Origin: DMER64 sp964542305
GTDB taxonomy: Bacteria > Bacteroidota > Bacteroidia > Bacteroidales > UBA932
Assembly (NCBI GenBank): GCA_964542305.1
Contig: CAZITX010000010.1
Location: 18,733-82,732 of the forward strand
Direction: 5' to 3'
DNA length: 64,000 nt
Part shown: piece by piece, positions 34,372-43,091 of the stretch
Position numbering within the stretch: position 1 is the first letter of the stretch
Layout: each line of letters begins with the position of its first letter
Program-made: the position numbers and the translations under genes
Notes under the pieces: model-generated
The model's input: the letters and a program-made list of their open reading frames with translations, nothing else
The model's database searches: none
What the model was told of the DNA's origin: nothing

Positions 34372-35667
34372 ATGAAAACAACCAAAAAGTTTCTTTTGCC
34401 GGATCAGGAAATACCAAAAGCATGGTATAACGTCCTGGCCGATCTGCCTTCGCTGCAGCCGATGTTACATCCCGCAACACGTCAGCCGGTTCAACCTTCA
34501 GACCTGGAGCCCTTGTTTGCCAAAGGTCTTATTGAACAGGAATTCTCCAAGGAGCGATGGATCGAGATCCCGGAAGAAGTACGTACATTATATAAAATAT
34601 ACCGGCCTTCTCCGCTGGTTCGTGCCAGCGGGCTGGAAAAAGCCCTGGACACCCCTGCCCGTATCTATTTCAAGAATGAAAGCGTTTCGCCGGTAGGTTC
34701 GCACAAACTCAACTCGGCTCTACCCCAGGCGTATTACAACAAAGTGGAAGGCGTCCGCCGCCTGACAACGGAAACAGGAGCGGGGCAGTGGGGCTCGGCA
34801 ATCAGTATTGCCGCACGGCATTTTGGTTTGGATATGGAAGTCTTTATGGTACGGCTGAGTTACGACCAGAAACCTTACCGGAAAATTGTGATGCAGACTT
34901 ACGGGGGAAAAGTTTTCTCTTCTCCTTCGGACAAGACCGAATCCGGACGAAAATTCAGGGCAGAAAAACCGGATACCCCGGGATCCCTTGGGATGGCTAT
35001 CTCTGAAGCCTGCGAAAGGGCTGCACTGGATCCCGATACCCGGTACACCCTGGGAAGTGTGTTAAATATGGTTATGTTGCACCAGACCATCATTGGACTG
35101 GAAGCTGAACGCCAGTTTGAAATGGCAGATGATTATCCGGATACCATTATTGGATGCTTTGGAGGCGGGTCCAATTTCGGAGGCATAAGTCTCCCGTTTG
35201 TTCGCCATCAGCTGGCCGGCAAAGCAAAATTTGATCTGATCGCTGCCGAAAGTTCCGGATGTCCCAAACTGACCAAGGGAACGTTCCGTTACGATTACGG
35301 AGACTCGGCCGGTCTTACACCCCTGATACCGATGTACACCTTGGGCTGCGATTACGAACCGGCCGCCATACATGCGGGTGGGCTGCGTTATCACGGGGCC
35401 GGGGCAATAATGAGCCAGTTGCTCAAAGACAAGATCATCAGGGCCGTGGCTATTGACCAGCACGAATGCTTTGAAGTTGGACAATTGTTTGCCCAGGCAG
35501 AAGGCATTATTCCCGCACCCGAATCCACTCATGCCATTGCCGCTACCATAAGGGAAGCGTTAAAGGCAAAAGAAGAAGGCCGCGAGAAAGTGATCCTGTT
35601 CAATCTTTCCGGACACGGCCTTTTGGATTTGAGTGCTTACGAAGCTTTCCTTAACGGCAAGATTTAA
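34372..35667 (+). CDS. trpB2: TrpB2-type tryptophan synthase beta subunit
   Basis: 431 residues from the ATG at 34372; the longer frame would start before the attenuator. It makes tryptophan from indole and serine with PLP. Lys112 in SPVGSHKLNSAL is the cofactor lysine, and GCFGGGSNFGG is the phosphate loop. Its long N-terminus and the 'HKLNSAL', 'ETGAGQWGSAI' wording mark the TrpB2 group rather than the TrpA-partnered TrpB1. No trpA lies nearby, which fits a stand-alone indole-salvage enzyme. The upstream leader and terminator predict control by charged tRNA-Trp. Confidence 0.9.
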   Translation: MKTTKKFLLPDQEIPKAWYNVLADLPSLQPMLHPATRQPVQPSDLEPLFAKGLIEQEFSKERWIEIPEEVRTLYKIYRPSPLVRASGLEKALDTPARIYFKNESVSPVGSHKLNSALPQAYYNKVEGVRRLTTETGAGQWGSAISIAARHFGLDMEVFMVRLSYDQKPYRKIVMQTYGGKVFSSPSDKTESGRKFRAEKPDTPGSLGMAISEACERAALDPDTRYTLGSVLNMVMLHQTIIGLEAERQFEMADDYPDTIIGCFGGGSNFGGISLPFVRHQLAGKAKFDLIAAESSGCPKLTKGTFRYDYGDSAGLTPLIPMYTLGCDYEPAAIHAGGLRYHGAGAIMSQLLKDKIIRAVAIDQHECFEVGQLFAQAEGIIPAPESTHAIAATIREALKAKEEGREKVILFNLSGHGLLDLSAYEAFLNGKI

Positions 35668-36442
35668 TCAGGTACGTGAAAAGGGGTAACAAGGTATCGT
35701 CGCCTTGCGATACGGGGCCTTCGGGATGAAACTGCACTCCCAGTACACGGGGATCATCCTTCATCTCGATGGCCTCTACGATACCGTCCCGGGCCAGGGC
35801 TGATACAACAAAACCCGGAGCCACGTCTTTAACTGCCTGGTGATGGTAAGAATTCACCCGGTAGGTATCTCCTTTTTCAAGGATATCTTTCAGGATGCCG
35901 TATAGTGTGGTCCCGCTTTTTACCGTTATGGTATGTGTTCCGTATTCACGGGGCGCATTCTGGCGGTGTTTAACGGGTGTTTTGCTTTTGACCTGGGAAG
36001 GAATGTCTTGGTATAACGTCCCCCCAAAGGCTACGTTCAGGACTTGTTCCCCCCGGCAGATGCCCAACACCGGAATGCCTGCCTCCACTGCCTTGCGGGC
36101 CAGATGGATGTCAAAGAAATCCCGGACGGGCACTATGCCTCCCATAGCCGGTAAAGGTTCTTCTCCGTACCAGCGTAGCGGATCCACGTCTTCTCCCCCG
36201 GTCAGGATCAATCCGTCTATGGATTCCACCATTCGGGCAATGATGGCCGGATCGTCGGTTACAGGCAGGATCACGGGAATGCCCCCGGCTTTCCTTACAG
36301 AAATAATGTACGTGTTGGGCACGTTGTTCTGTCCGCTTTCATAGGTGGCAGACAGCCCTATAACCGGAGCTTTTTCCTGTGAGTGAAGCGTAAAGGGAAT
36401 AAGCAGTGCAGTAATAAGTCCTATAAAAATGTGTTTTTTCAT
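35651..36442 (-). CDS. Exported class I glutamine-amidotransferase-fold hydrolase (PuuD-like)
   Basis: 263 residues from the ATG at 36442. The start has a signal peptide (HIFIGLITALLIPFTLHSQ), unlike cytoplasmic PuuD. The C26-type hydrolase fold follows: GLILTGGEDVDP, the nucleophile Cys in GICRGEQ, and the His-x-x-Glu pair in GVQFHPEGP. Relatives split gamma-glutamyl bonds. Export suggests a periplasmic gamma-glutamyl substrate, which is inference. The start overlaps the upstream serine hydrolase stop (ATGA), so the two enzymes are coupled. Its 3' end overlaps convergent trpB2 by 17 bases. Confidence 0.82.
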   Translation of the reverse strand: MKKHIFIGLITALLIPFTLHSQEKAPVIGLSATYESGQNNVPNTYIISVRKAGGIPVILPVTDDPAIIARMVESIDGLILTGGEDVDPLRWYGEEPLPAMGGIVPVRDFFDIHLARKAVEAGIPVLGICRGEQVLNVAFGGTLYQDIPSQVKSKTPVKHRQNAPREYGTHTITVKSGTTLYGILKDILEKGDTYRVNSYHHQAVKDVAPGFVVSALARDGIVEAIEMKDDPRVLGVQFHPEGPVSQGDDTLLPLFTYLIKSCR

Positions 36443-37908
36443 TGTTTGGCCCTCCAAAGTCCCATATTTTCATTTTGTTTTAAATCCAGATCAAAAGTCA
36501 GAAGGTAATCTTCCATCATAAATTTCATGGTAAAAGCAGCCCCTCCGGAACGAAAACGGAAAGTTTGTCCGTTCACGTGTGTCATCAGGTGTTTGCGGTA
36601 AGGATACGTTTGGGGTCCCAGGGTAATGAACAATTCTCCGTTTTCCAGCGTAATTTGTGCTTCGCCCAATGATTCGTGTACGTACGTTCCCACATACTGC
36701 GTATACGGGGCTGAGGGCTCCGGCGCCGCAGTAGCAACAGGCTCTTTTTTAGAGCTCTCCAGGTATTCAGCCAGGTATTCGGCGCTGTAATCCTTAAACG
36801 GCCGGTCCATATAATAGTCAATTACATGACGCATAATGGCATAGCGCGGGGAAGATGGCGGTTCACAATTGCTCAGCCACATCAGGCCCAGATCCAGTTC
36901 CGGAACAAAGGCGCAAATGGCCGTGAAACCCCAGGTGGTCCCTGTGTGGAACCAGACCCGGTAACTGTCGTTTTGTTCCACAAACCAGCAGGGTGCGTAA
37001 ATATTGGTTTTCTGATCCGTCTGTGAAGTGATCAATTGTCCTTTGTGAAGGTAGTTCAGGGCCGATGAAGAAAGTAATGTGTCCCCGTCTACGATCCCGT
37101 CTGATAAATGAAAACGGCACCATTGCATCATATCGCTAACGGTGGAATTAATACCTCCGGCCGGACCGATGACCGTAAGCCAGAACAAGGCTTGTTCTTC
37201 GCCTACCATAGGTTTTGTATGTATTACGCCGTTTTTCAAAACGGTTTCATGCGGCGTGTTTTCCCCGGCGGTTGCCAGGAACCCGGCCTTGTTGACCGAT
37301 GTGTTATGCATACCCAGTGGCCGGAATATCCGTTCTTCCAGGTTTTCTTCCCAGGTTTTGCCGGTGACCGCCTCAATAATCTTTTCGGCTACAATGAACA
37401 ATACGTTATTATATCCGTAGGTAGTCCGGAAACTGTTGGCCGGCGGAATAAATTGCAACAACCGGTATACATCGTTCCTGTCGTATCCCAGGCAGGGGAT
37501 ATAGGTCCCGGCCTGTTCGGGCAGCCCGGAACGGTGTAAAAAAAGATCGCGTACCTGCATGTTTTCCGTCACCCAGGGATCGTACATGGCAAAGTCCGGG
37601 AGGTACCATTTTACGGGATCATCCCAGCTTACCAGGCCTTCATCCGAGAGCATAGCCATAAGTGTGGCAGTAAATGATTTGCTTACCGATCCTATCTGAA
37701 AAACGGTGTTTTCATCAACAGGGATCCCGGTGTCGTTGCGTTGTTCCCCGAAACCCTGGGCAAACACAACGGAATCATTTTTGATCACGGCCAGTGCCGA
37801 GCCGGTAATATTCCAGTCATCAGCTACTTTCCGCGCATAAGAAGCAAAATCCTGTGCCCCGGCAACCAGGGGGAACAGGAGGATAAAAAGTAAAAGGTGT
37901 TTTTTCAT
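36439..37908 (-). CDS. Exported serine hydrolase of the beta-lactamase/PBP4* family
   Basis: 489 residues. The signal peptide ends near VAGAQ. The catalytic domain has SVSK in QIGSVSKSFTATL (Ser-x-x-Lys), Tyr-x-Asn in TYGYNN and His-Thr-Gly in WFHTGTTWGF, the class C beta-lactamase / AmpH / esterase triad. After a Pro-Glu-Ala linker (about 385-400) a C-terminal beta domain of about 90 residues follows, as in the DUF3471-type partners. It is probably periplasmic, acting on a peptide or ester. Antibiotic hydrolysis cannot be inferred. It is coupled to the exported amidotransferase-fold gene. Confidence 0.88.
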   Translation of the reverse strand: MKKHLLLFILLFPLVAGAQDFASYARKVADDWNITGSALAVIKNDSVVFAQGFGEQRNDTGIPVDENTVFQIGSVSKSFTATLMAMLSDEGLVSWDDPVKWYLPDFAMYDPWVTENMQVRDLFLHRSGLPEQAGTYIPCLGYDRNDVYRLLQFIPPANSFRTTYGYNNVLFIVAEKIIEAVTGKTWEENLEERIFRPLGMHNTSVNKAGFLATAGENTPHETVLKNGVIHTKPMVGEEQALFWLTVIGPAGGINSTVSDMMQWCRFHLSDGIVDGDTLLSSSALNYLHKGQLITSQTDQKTNIYAPCWFVEQNDSYRVWFHTGTTWGFTAICAFVPELDLGLMWLSNCEPPSSPRYAIMRHVIDYYMDRPFKDYSAEYLAEYLESSKKEPVATAAPEPSAPYTQYVGTYVHESLGEAQITLENGELFITLGPQTYPYRKHLMTHVNGQTFRFRSGGAAFTMKFMMEDYLLTFDLDLKQNENMGLWRAKQ

Positions 37909-37912
37909 AAAG

Positions 37913-37920
37913 TAAAGGTA
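37913..37920 (-). promoter_or_regulatory. -7-like box for the serine hydrolase
   Basis: On the minus strand this reads TACCTTTA and ends exactly four bases before the ATG at 37908. It is back-to-back with the radA box, 8 bases apart. Confidence 0.45.
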
Positions 37921-37928
37921 GAAAAATT

Positions 37929-37936
37929 TAACTTTG
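37929..37936 (+). promoter_or_regulatory. -7 promoter box for radA
   Basis: TAACTTTG ends exactly four bases before the radA ATG, predicting a leaderless transcript. Confidence 0.6.
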
Positions 37937-37940
37937 TATT

Positions 37941-39317
37941 ATGAGTAAAGTTAAAAAGGCCTGGTTTTGCCAGAATTGCGGGGCCGAGTCCTCCAAATGG
38001 CTTGGCAGATGCCCGTCCTGCGGAGCCTGGAATACATACGTGGAAGAAATAATAAGCACTACTCCACAAAAAACGGGAAGCCTCTCTTCCGTTGCGGGAG
38101 CGGTTCCCATAGGTGAAATATCCATGGCCAGCCGGGAGCGCATACAGCTTAATAACAACGAACTGGACCGTATCCTGGGAGGTGGGCTGGTGCCCGGATC
38201 CCTTGTACTTTTAGGAGGGGAGCCCGGGATTGGGAAATCCACGCTCAGTCTCCAGATCCCCTTGCATTCACCGCATCTGAAAACACTGTACGTGTCCGGA
38301 GAAGAATCGGCACGCCAGATCAGGATGCGGGCCGAAAGGCTGAAACCTTCCTCCGGCAGCGGGGAGAGCCCTGACAATTGCCTGGTCTTTTGCGAGACTA
38401 TGCTGGAAAACATCCTGGAAGAAGCCAGGAAAACGGAGCCTTCTCTGATCATAGTAGATTCAATTCAAACCGTTTATTCCCAAAATCTGGATCCATCTCC
38501 CGGCAGTGTGACCCAGGTGCGGGAATGTGCCGCTTTATTGCTCAAGTACGCCAAGGAAAACCACGTTCCGGTCATCCTGGTGGGACACATAACCAAAGAT
38601 GGAAGCATAGCCGGACCAAAGGTCCTGGAGCATATAGTGGATGTGGTTTTGCAATTTGAAGGCGATACCACGCACGCCTACCGCATTCTAAGGAGCATTA
38701 AAAACCGCTACGGCTCTACGGCTGAACTGGCTCTTTTTGAGATGACCCAGAAAGGGTTGAGGGAAGTGGAGAATCCTTCTGAGATGCTCATTCCCATGCA
38801 CGATGAAAACCTGAGCGGAATAGCCGTTGCGGCCATGCTGGACGGAACCAGGCCATTCCTCATTGAAACGCAGGCGCTCGTTAGCACGGCTGCTTACGGA
38901 ACCCCTCAGCGGTCAGCTACCGGGTTTGATACCCGCCGTATGAATATGCTGTTGGCGGTTCTGGAAAAAAGGGCGGGTTTCCGCCTCTCGGCAAAAGATG
39001 TTTTCCTGAACATGGCAGGGGGTTTGCGGGTTTCCGATCCGGCAGTGGATCTGGCCGTTGCCGCGTCCATCCTCTCCTCGGCCTTTGATATTGTCATTCC
39101 CTCTCGCTGGTGTTTTGCCGCAGAAGTCGGTCTGAGCGGGGAGATCCGTCCGGTGCCTCACCTGGAAAGAAGAATTGCCGAGGCAGACAGGCTCGGGTTT
39201 GAGAAGATCTTTATTTCCGGATACAATGCTCCGGCGCACATTCCCAAGGGAATACGCGTTGAGGTGGAAAAAGTTACGGGAATGGGAACACTCAGCCGCC
39301 GGATCTTTAAAACCTGA
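37941..39317 (+). CDS. radA: DNA repair ATPase RadA
   Basis: 458 residues, normal length. It promotes branch migration in recombination. It has a zinc finger with Cys10, Cys13, Cys24 and Cys27, a RecA-type ATPase with Walker A at 92-101 (GGEPGIGKST), and the RadA-specific KNRYG at 254-258. The C-terminal Lon-like domain contains DLAVAASILSS and FAAEVGLSGEIRPV. It is single-gene, and its 3' end overlaps a convergent gene by 11 bases. Confidence 0.96.
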   Translation: MSKVKKAWFCQNCGAESSKWLGRCPSCGAWNTYVEEIISTTPQKTGSLSSVAGAVPIGEISMASRERIQLNNNELDRILGGGLVPGSLVLLGGEPGIGKSTLSLQIPLHSPHLKTLYVSGEESARQIRMRAERLKPSSGSGESPDNCLVFCETMLENILEEARKTEPSLIIVDSIQTVYSQNLDPSPGSVTQVRECAALLLKYAKENHVPVILVGHITKDGSIAGPKVLEHIVDVVLQFEGDTTHAYRILRSIKNRYGSTAELALFEMTQKGLREVENPSEMLIPMHDENLSGIAVAAMLDGTRPFLIETQALVSTAAYGTPQRSATGFDTRRMNMLLAVLEKRAGFRLSAKDVFLNMAGGLRVSDPAVDLAVAASILSSAFDIVIPSRWCFAAEVGLSGEIRPVPHLERRIAEADRLGFEKIFISGYNAPAHIPKGIRVEVEKVTGMGTLSRRIFKT

Positions 39318-39948
39318 CAGATAAGCCGGCATTGGCGATTCCTTTGTATCCCCAGCCCAGATCGGCAAAGACTCCCAGGGTGCCTCCCCATCTTACGTGT
39401 AAAGGACTCAAATGATAAGCGAATTTCCAGCGTGCTGTATCCTGTGAGATATCGGGCAGATTTTTTGAGATCATTTCCTGCTGGTCCATCCACCGGGTAA
39501 GACCCGCTGCTGCATGAGCCGAGATCTCCCACATACCCGACCGGTAATAAAGCCAACTTACCGTAACCAAACCGGTAACGCTCAATACACTGCTTTTAAA
39601 AACAGGGTTGATCGTGTTTTGTTTGGACATTTCCATCATGGCGGCGCTGATCCCCAGGTATCCTCCAACACTCATATAGGGAGAAGTGTAATAATTATAT
39701 CCCAGCGCTGCCACACCGGTATAAACAAAACCCGAAGGCACATACAGGCTTCCATCTTTCGCTGCAAAAGTTTCTTTTCGGATCTGGGTACTGAGTTCCA
39801 TAAAGGTGGGGGCTCCGTACTGAATGAAAGCTTCGTGGTGTGTATAGGTTATATAGTCGTAAGGGTCATAGGATGGGGTACGTGTTTGGGCTGTCGCCAA
39901 TAGTGATGCGGCAACTGACAGCAGGATGAAAAATGACAGGCATTTCAT
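39307..39948 (-). CDS. Outer-membrane beta-barrel-like protein
   Basis: 213 residues from the ATG at 39948, which overlaps the stop of the flippase-like gene (ATGA). The signal peptide ends near LLATAQ. The rest is alternating Gly/Tyr-rich strands, ending in Phe (NAGLSVRF), consistent with an outer-membrane barrel of about eight to ten strands. No family or ligand is recognised. It is coupled to an inner-membrane lipid-flippase-like gene, so a linked envelope role is possible. Confidence 0.7.
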   Translation of the reverse strand: MKCLSFFILLSVAASLLATAQTRTPSYDPYDYITYTHHEAFIQYGAPTFMELSTQIRKETFAAKDGSLYVPSGFVYTGVAALGYNYYTSPYMSVGGYLGISAAMMEMSKQNTINPVFKSSVLSVTGLVTVSWLYYRSGMWEISAHAAAGLTRWMDQQEMISKNLPDISQDTARWKFAYHLSPLHVRWGGTLGVFADLGWGYKGIANAGLSVRF

Positions 39949-40952
39949 GATTTTATTTGTTTGGATTTGTTTTTGCTTGTTACGCTCATATAAATTACGG
40001 CAAACAATCCGGTAACCAGCATGGTAAAAGCCTGTGATTCGTGACTTATGGTGGCGAATACCATGCCGCTTGTCTGTGTAAGACCGTACACCGAGACCAG
40101 GGCCAGGGTGACTATGAAATGAAAGGCGCCGATCCCTCCCTGAACCGGGACAACCCAACCGAAACTGCCCACGACCATCAGGAACAAGGCGTCAATAAGG
40201 TTTAGCTGGTCCCGCATGGGAGTGGCCAGGATGGTGCAATAGCTGGTTCCTACGTATGTGGTCCACATAAGCAGGGTTAAAAAGAAAAAATACCCTTTAC
40301 GGGGCATTTTCAGGCTTTGTACCAGTCCGTCTCGGATCCCGCGGAAAAAATCAAAGATCTTGCGTGCGATCTTCAATTGTCCCAGGGGTTTGCGAAAAAT
40401 GTAAACGGCAACTATCAGGATTACGGGGATACCTATGGCCAGGATAACGGCCAGTAAGGTGGAACCTCCCAAACGGGCTATGAAAGGATCCCAGATACGG
40501 GTGATCATAAAATGACCGAAAACATCCATTTGCAGCAGGGCTACCAGGATGGTTATGATGAGCAGGCATATCATATCGAATGTACGCTCCAGGATGACGG
40601 TTCCCAGTACCTTGTCAAATCCCAACCCGGAACGTTGGGCCACTACGCCGCAGCGGGTGACTTCCCCCGCCCTGGGCAGGGCAAAATTAGTCAGGTAGGC
40701 CATACCTACACCGTTGAAGGTATCAATCCGTTTTACGGGTTTTCCCAGGCTCAGCAGGATAATCCTCCACCGGGCAGCCCTTACGTAGAAAGAAAAAGCT
40801 CCCACAAAGACGGACATCAGGATCCAAAAATAATTAGCCGAGCGAAGGCCTTCCAGAAAATCATTCCAGTGAATGCCCCTGAAAGAAAAGTACAACAACA
40901 CCAGTGCGAGTGTGGCAAAAAGTACCACCTTCAGGAGTTTTTTCCAGTTCAT
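39945..40952 (-). CDS. YbhN/AglD-type integral membrane protein (LPG-synthase TM family)
   Basis: 335 residues with about eight transmembrane helices. Family landmarks are AARWRIILLSLGKPV, the LPRAGEVTRCGVVAQ loop, and TVILERTFDMICLL, followed by PVQGGIGAFHF. This family includes the flippase half of lysyl-phosphatidylglycerol synthase and proteins proposed to move lipids or lipid-linked sugars. The substrate here is unknown. A -7 box lies seven bases before its start. It is the first gene of a pair with a beta-barrel protein. Confidence 0.82.
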   Translation of the reverse strand: MNWKKLLKVVLFATLALVLLYFSFRGIHWNDFLEGLRSANYFWILMSVFVGAFSFYVRAARWRIILLSLGKPVKRIDTFNGVGMAYLTNFALPRAGEVTRCGVVAQRSGLGFDKVLGTVILERTFDMICLLIITILVALLQMDVFGHFMITRIWDPFIARLGGSTLLAVILAIGIPVILIVAVYIFRKPLGQLKIARKIFDFFRGIRDGLVQSLKMPRKGYFFFLTLLMWTTYVGTSYCTILATPMRDQLNLIDALFLMVVGSFGWVVPVQGGIGAFHFIVTLALVSVYGLTQTSGMVFATISHESQAFTMLVTGLFAVIYMSVTSKNKSKQIKS

Positions 40953-40959
40953 AACCCCG

Positions 40960-40967
40960 CAAAGTTA
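40960..40967 (-). promoter_or_regulatory. -7 promoter box for the flippase-like gene
   Basis: On the minus strand this reads TAACTTTG, seven bases before the ATG at 40952. Confidence 0.55.
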
Positions 40968-40995
40968 CAAAAAAAGGACATTCGGAAAATTAGAT

Positions 40996-41003
40996 TAAAT
41001 TTG
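40996..41003 (+). promoter_or_regulatory. -7 promoter box for the PfkB/aromatic pathway unit
   Basis: TAAATTTG matches TAnnTTTG and lies 19 bases before the ATG at 41023. Confidence 0.55.
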
Positions 41004-41022
41004 CCCTAAATTAAGGCTTTTT

Positions 41023-42015
41023 ATGAAATCCATACTTGGAATCGGGAATGCCCTGACAGACATTCTTGCGTTGCTCCCCAATGATTCGTTGCTGGAACGT
41101 TTTCACCTTCCTCCGGGAAGTATGCAACACGTTGACTCGCTAACAGCAGAAAGGATCTGGCAAAACCTGAAACCGCTGGGAGTTCAGTATGTGGCGGGAG
41201 GATCGGCCGCCAACACCATTACGGGAACGGCCGTTCTGGGAATGCCTTCCGGGTTTATCGGAAAAGTGGGAGACGATGAATTGGGCTCGCTCTTTTATGC
41301 CGATCAGCACCGCAACGGGATCCGTTCCTGTTTGCTCAAAGGGGTGCATTCTTCCGGCAGGGCCATGGTCTTTGTAACAGAACCCGATGCAGACAGAACG
41401 TTTGCCGTTTACCTGGGTGCTGCCCTGGAACTGGTCCCGGAAGATCTGAAGCCGGAAATGTTTGAAGGATACGATTATTTTCATATAGAAGGGTACCTGG
41501 TTCAAAACCAGCACCTGGTGAGAAAAGCGGTTAGGCTGGCCAGGGAGGCGGGAATGATCATTTCCATAGATATGGCCAGTTATAATGTGGTGGAAAGCAA
41601 CAATTCCTTTTTGCACGATATCGTAGAAAATTATGTAAACATTGTATTTGCCAACGAAACGGAAGCGTATTCTTTTACGGGCAAGGAGCCCGAAGATGCT
41701 TTGGATGAGATCTCCCGGATCTGTGACATTGCCGTGGTCAAATTGGGCAAACAGGGATCTGTGGTAAAAAGCGGGAACAGCGTATATCAGGTTAAGGCAT
41801 GGCCCGGGACCTCCATTGATGCCACCGGGGCGGGAGACCTGTATGCAGCCGGTTTTCTCTATGCCCATTCCCTGGGACTGTCGCTTCAGAAATGCGGAGA
41901 CATTGGCTCCATGATCGCCGCCAAGGTGGTGGAAGTGGTAGGTCCCAAGATCGATATCCCGCGGTGGAAAGCCGTTAAACAGGAAATACGTCAACGTATC
42001 CAGGACCCCGAATAA
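41023..42015 (+). CDS. PfkB-family carbohydrate/nucleoside kinase
   Basis: 330 residues. Ribokinase-fold signatures are AGGSAANTITGTAVLG (substrate side) and DATGAGDLYAAGF (the DTGAGD motif with catalytic Asp). The overall layout is closest to adenosine/ribokinase-like members, but the substrate cannot be fixed. Its stop and the next start share one base (TAATG), so it is coupled to the DAHP synthase fusion. It is not a shikimate kinase, which has a different fold, so its place at the head of an aromatic pathway unit is unexplained. Confidence 0.88.
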   Translation: MKSILGIGNALTDILALLPNDSLLERFHLPPGSMQHVDSLTAERIWQNLKPLGVQYVAGGSAANTITGTAVLGMPSGFIGKVGDDELGSLFYADQHRNGIRSCLLKGVHSSGRAMVFVTEPDADRTFAVYLGAALELVPEDLKPEMFEGYDYFHIEGYLVQNQHLVRKAVRLAREAGMIISIDMASYNVVESNNSFLHDIVENYVNIVFANETEAYSFTGKEPEDALDEISRICDIAVVKLGKQGSVVKSGNSVYQVKAWPGTSIDATGAGDLYAAGFLYAHSLGLSLQKCGDIGSMIAAKVVEVVGPKIDIPRWKAVKQEIRQRIQDPE

Positions 42016-43091
42016 TGAAACATCCCATAATTATAGCAGGCCCTTGCAGTGCCGAAACAGAAGAGCAGGTAAGAACAGCGGCAAAAGAGCTGAAGGATTT
42101 CCGACTTCCGGTTTCCGCCGGCGGAGAAGGCATTTCTTTTTTCCGTTCCGGAATATGGAAACCCCGAACAAGACCCGGAACTTTTGAAGGCGTGGGGGAA
42201 ACGGGACTTCCCTGGCTGAGTCGTGTTCAGGAAGATTTTGGATTGTCCGTATGTACCGAGGTGGCTTCAGCCCGGCATGTGGAACTGGTGGTTGAAGCCG
42301 GTTTGGACGCCGTATGGATAGGAACACGGACTACGGCCAACCCGTTTTTGGTGGAAGAGATCGCCAAGGCGTTGCAGGGAACTTCCCTGCATGTCTTTGT
42401 GAAAAACCCCATCAATCCTGACCTGGGATTGTGGATTGGTGCCGTACAGCGTGTATTACGGTATTGTCCGGAACACGTCTGTGCCATTCACCGCGGGTTC
42501 AGCGATTATCACATTGGCCAATTGCGCAATGCGCCCTTATGGAGAGTCCCCATAGATTTCAAGGTACAAATGCCCGAAATCCCCCTGTTATGTGATCCTT
42601 CACATTTGTCCGGCAATACGGTGTATATTCCCGAGTTGGCCCAGCGTGCCCTGGATCTGAATTTTGACGGCCTGATGCTGGAAGTGCATCCCAGTCCTTC
42701 TGAAGCGTTGTGCGATGCGGGACAGCAACTGAATCCCGCAACGTTCAATGATCTGATGCACTCTCTGATGTGGAGAAGGTCTACCCCTTCCGACGACTCT
42801 CTTTCAGAAGAAAAGATACTGATAGATGCCATAAGAACGCGGATCGACGTTTTGGACGACGATCTGGTGGATCTGCTGGCACAACGCATGTCCCTGGTTG
42901 ACCAGATTGGGGAAGTTAAAAAACGGGGAGGGATTGGGATCATCCAGATAGAACGGTGGAATACTGTTTCGTCCCGAACCAAAAACCTGGCGACTGAAAA
43001 AGGATTGGACGATACGTTTATATCTGAAGTATACCGGGCCATTCACCAGCAATCGATCAAACGCCAGGAAAAGATCATCCGGGATGAATAA
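42015..43091 (+). CDS. Bifunctional DAHP synthase / chorismate mutase
   Basis: 358 residues. The N-terminal part (about 1-260) is a type I-beta DAHP synthase: AGPCSAE, GISFFRSGIWKPRTRPGTFEG, GTRTTANPF, CAIHRGFS and CDPSHLSG. The C-terminal part (about 265-358) is an AroQ-type chorismate mutase helix bundle (IRTRIDVLDDDLVDLLAQRM...). The protein therefore holds the first shikimate step and the branch step to phenylalanine/tyrosine. Fusion with the mutase at the C-terminus is the known Bacteroidota form and probably gives prephenate feedback. It overlaps the next gene by 8 bases. Confidence 0.92.
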   Translation: MKHPIIIAGPCSAETEEQVRTAAKELKDFRLPVSAGGEGISFFRSGIWKPRTRPGTFEGVGETGLPWLSRVQEDFGLSVCTEVASARHVELVVEAGLDAVWIGTRTTANPFLVEEIAKALQGTSLHVFVKNPINPDLGLWIGAVQRVLRYCPEHVCAIHRGFSDYHIGQLRNAPLWRVPIDFKVQMPEIPLLCDPSHLSGNTVYIPELAQRALDLNFDGLMLEVHPSPSEALCDAGQQLNPATFNDLMHSLMWRRSTPSDDSLSEEKILIDAIRTRIDVLDDDLVDLLAQRMSLVDQIGEVKKRGGIGIIQIERWNTVSSRTKNLATEKGLDDTFISEVYRAIHQQSIKRQEKIIRDE

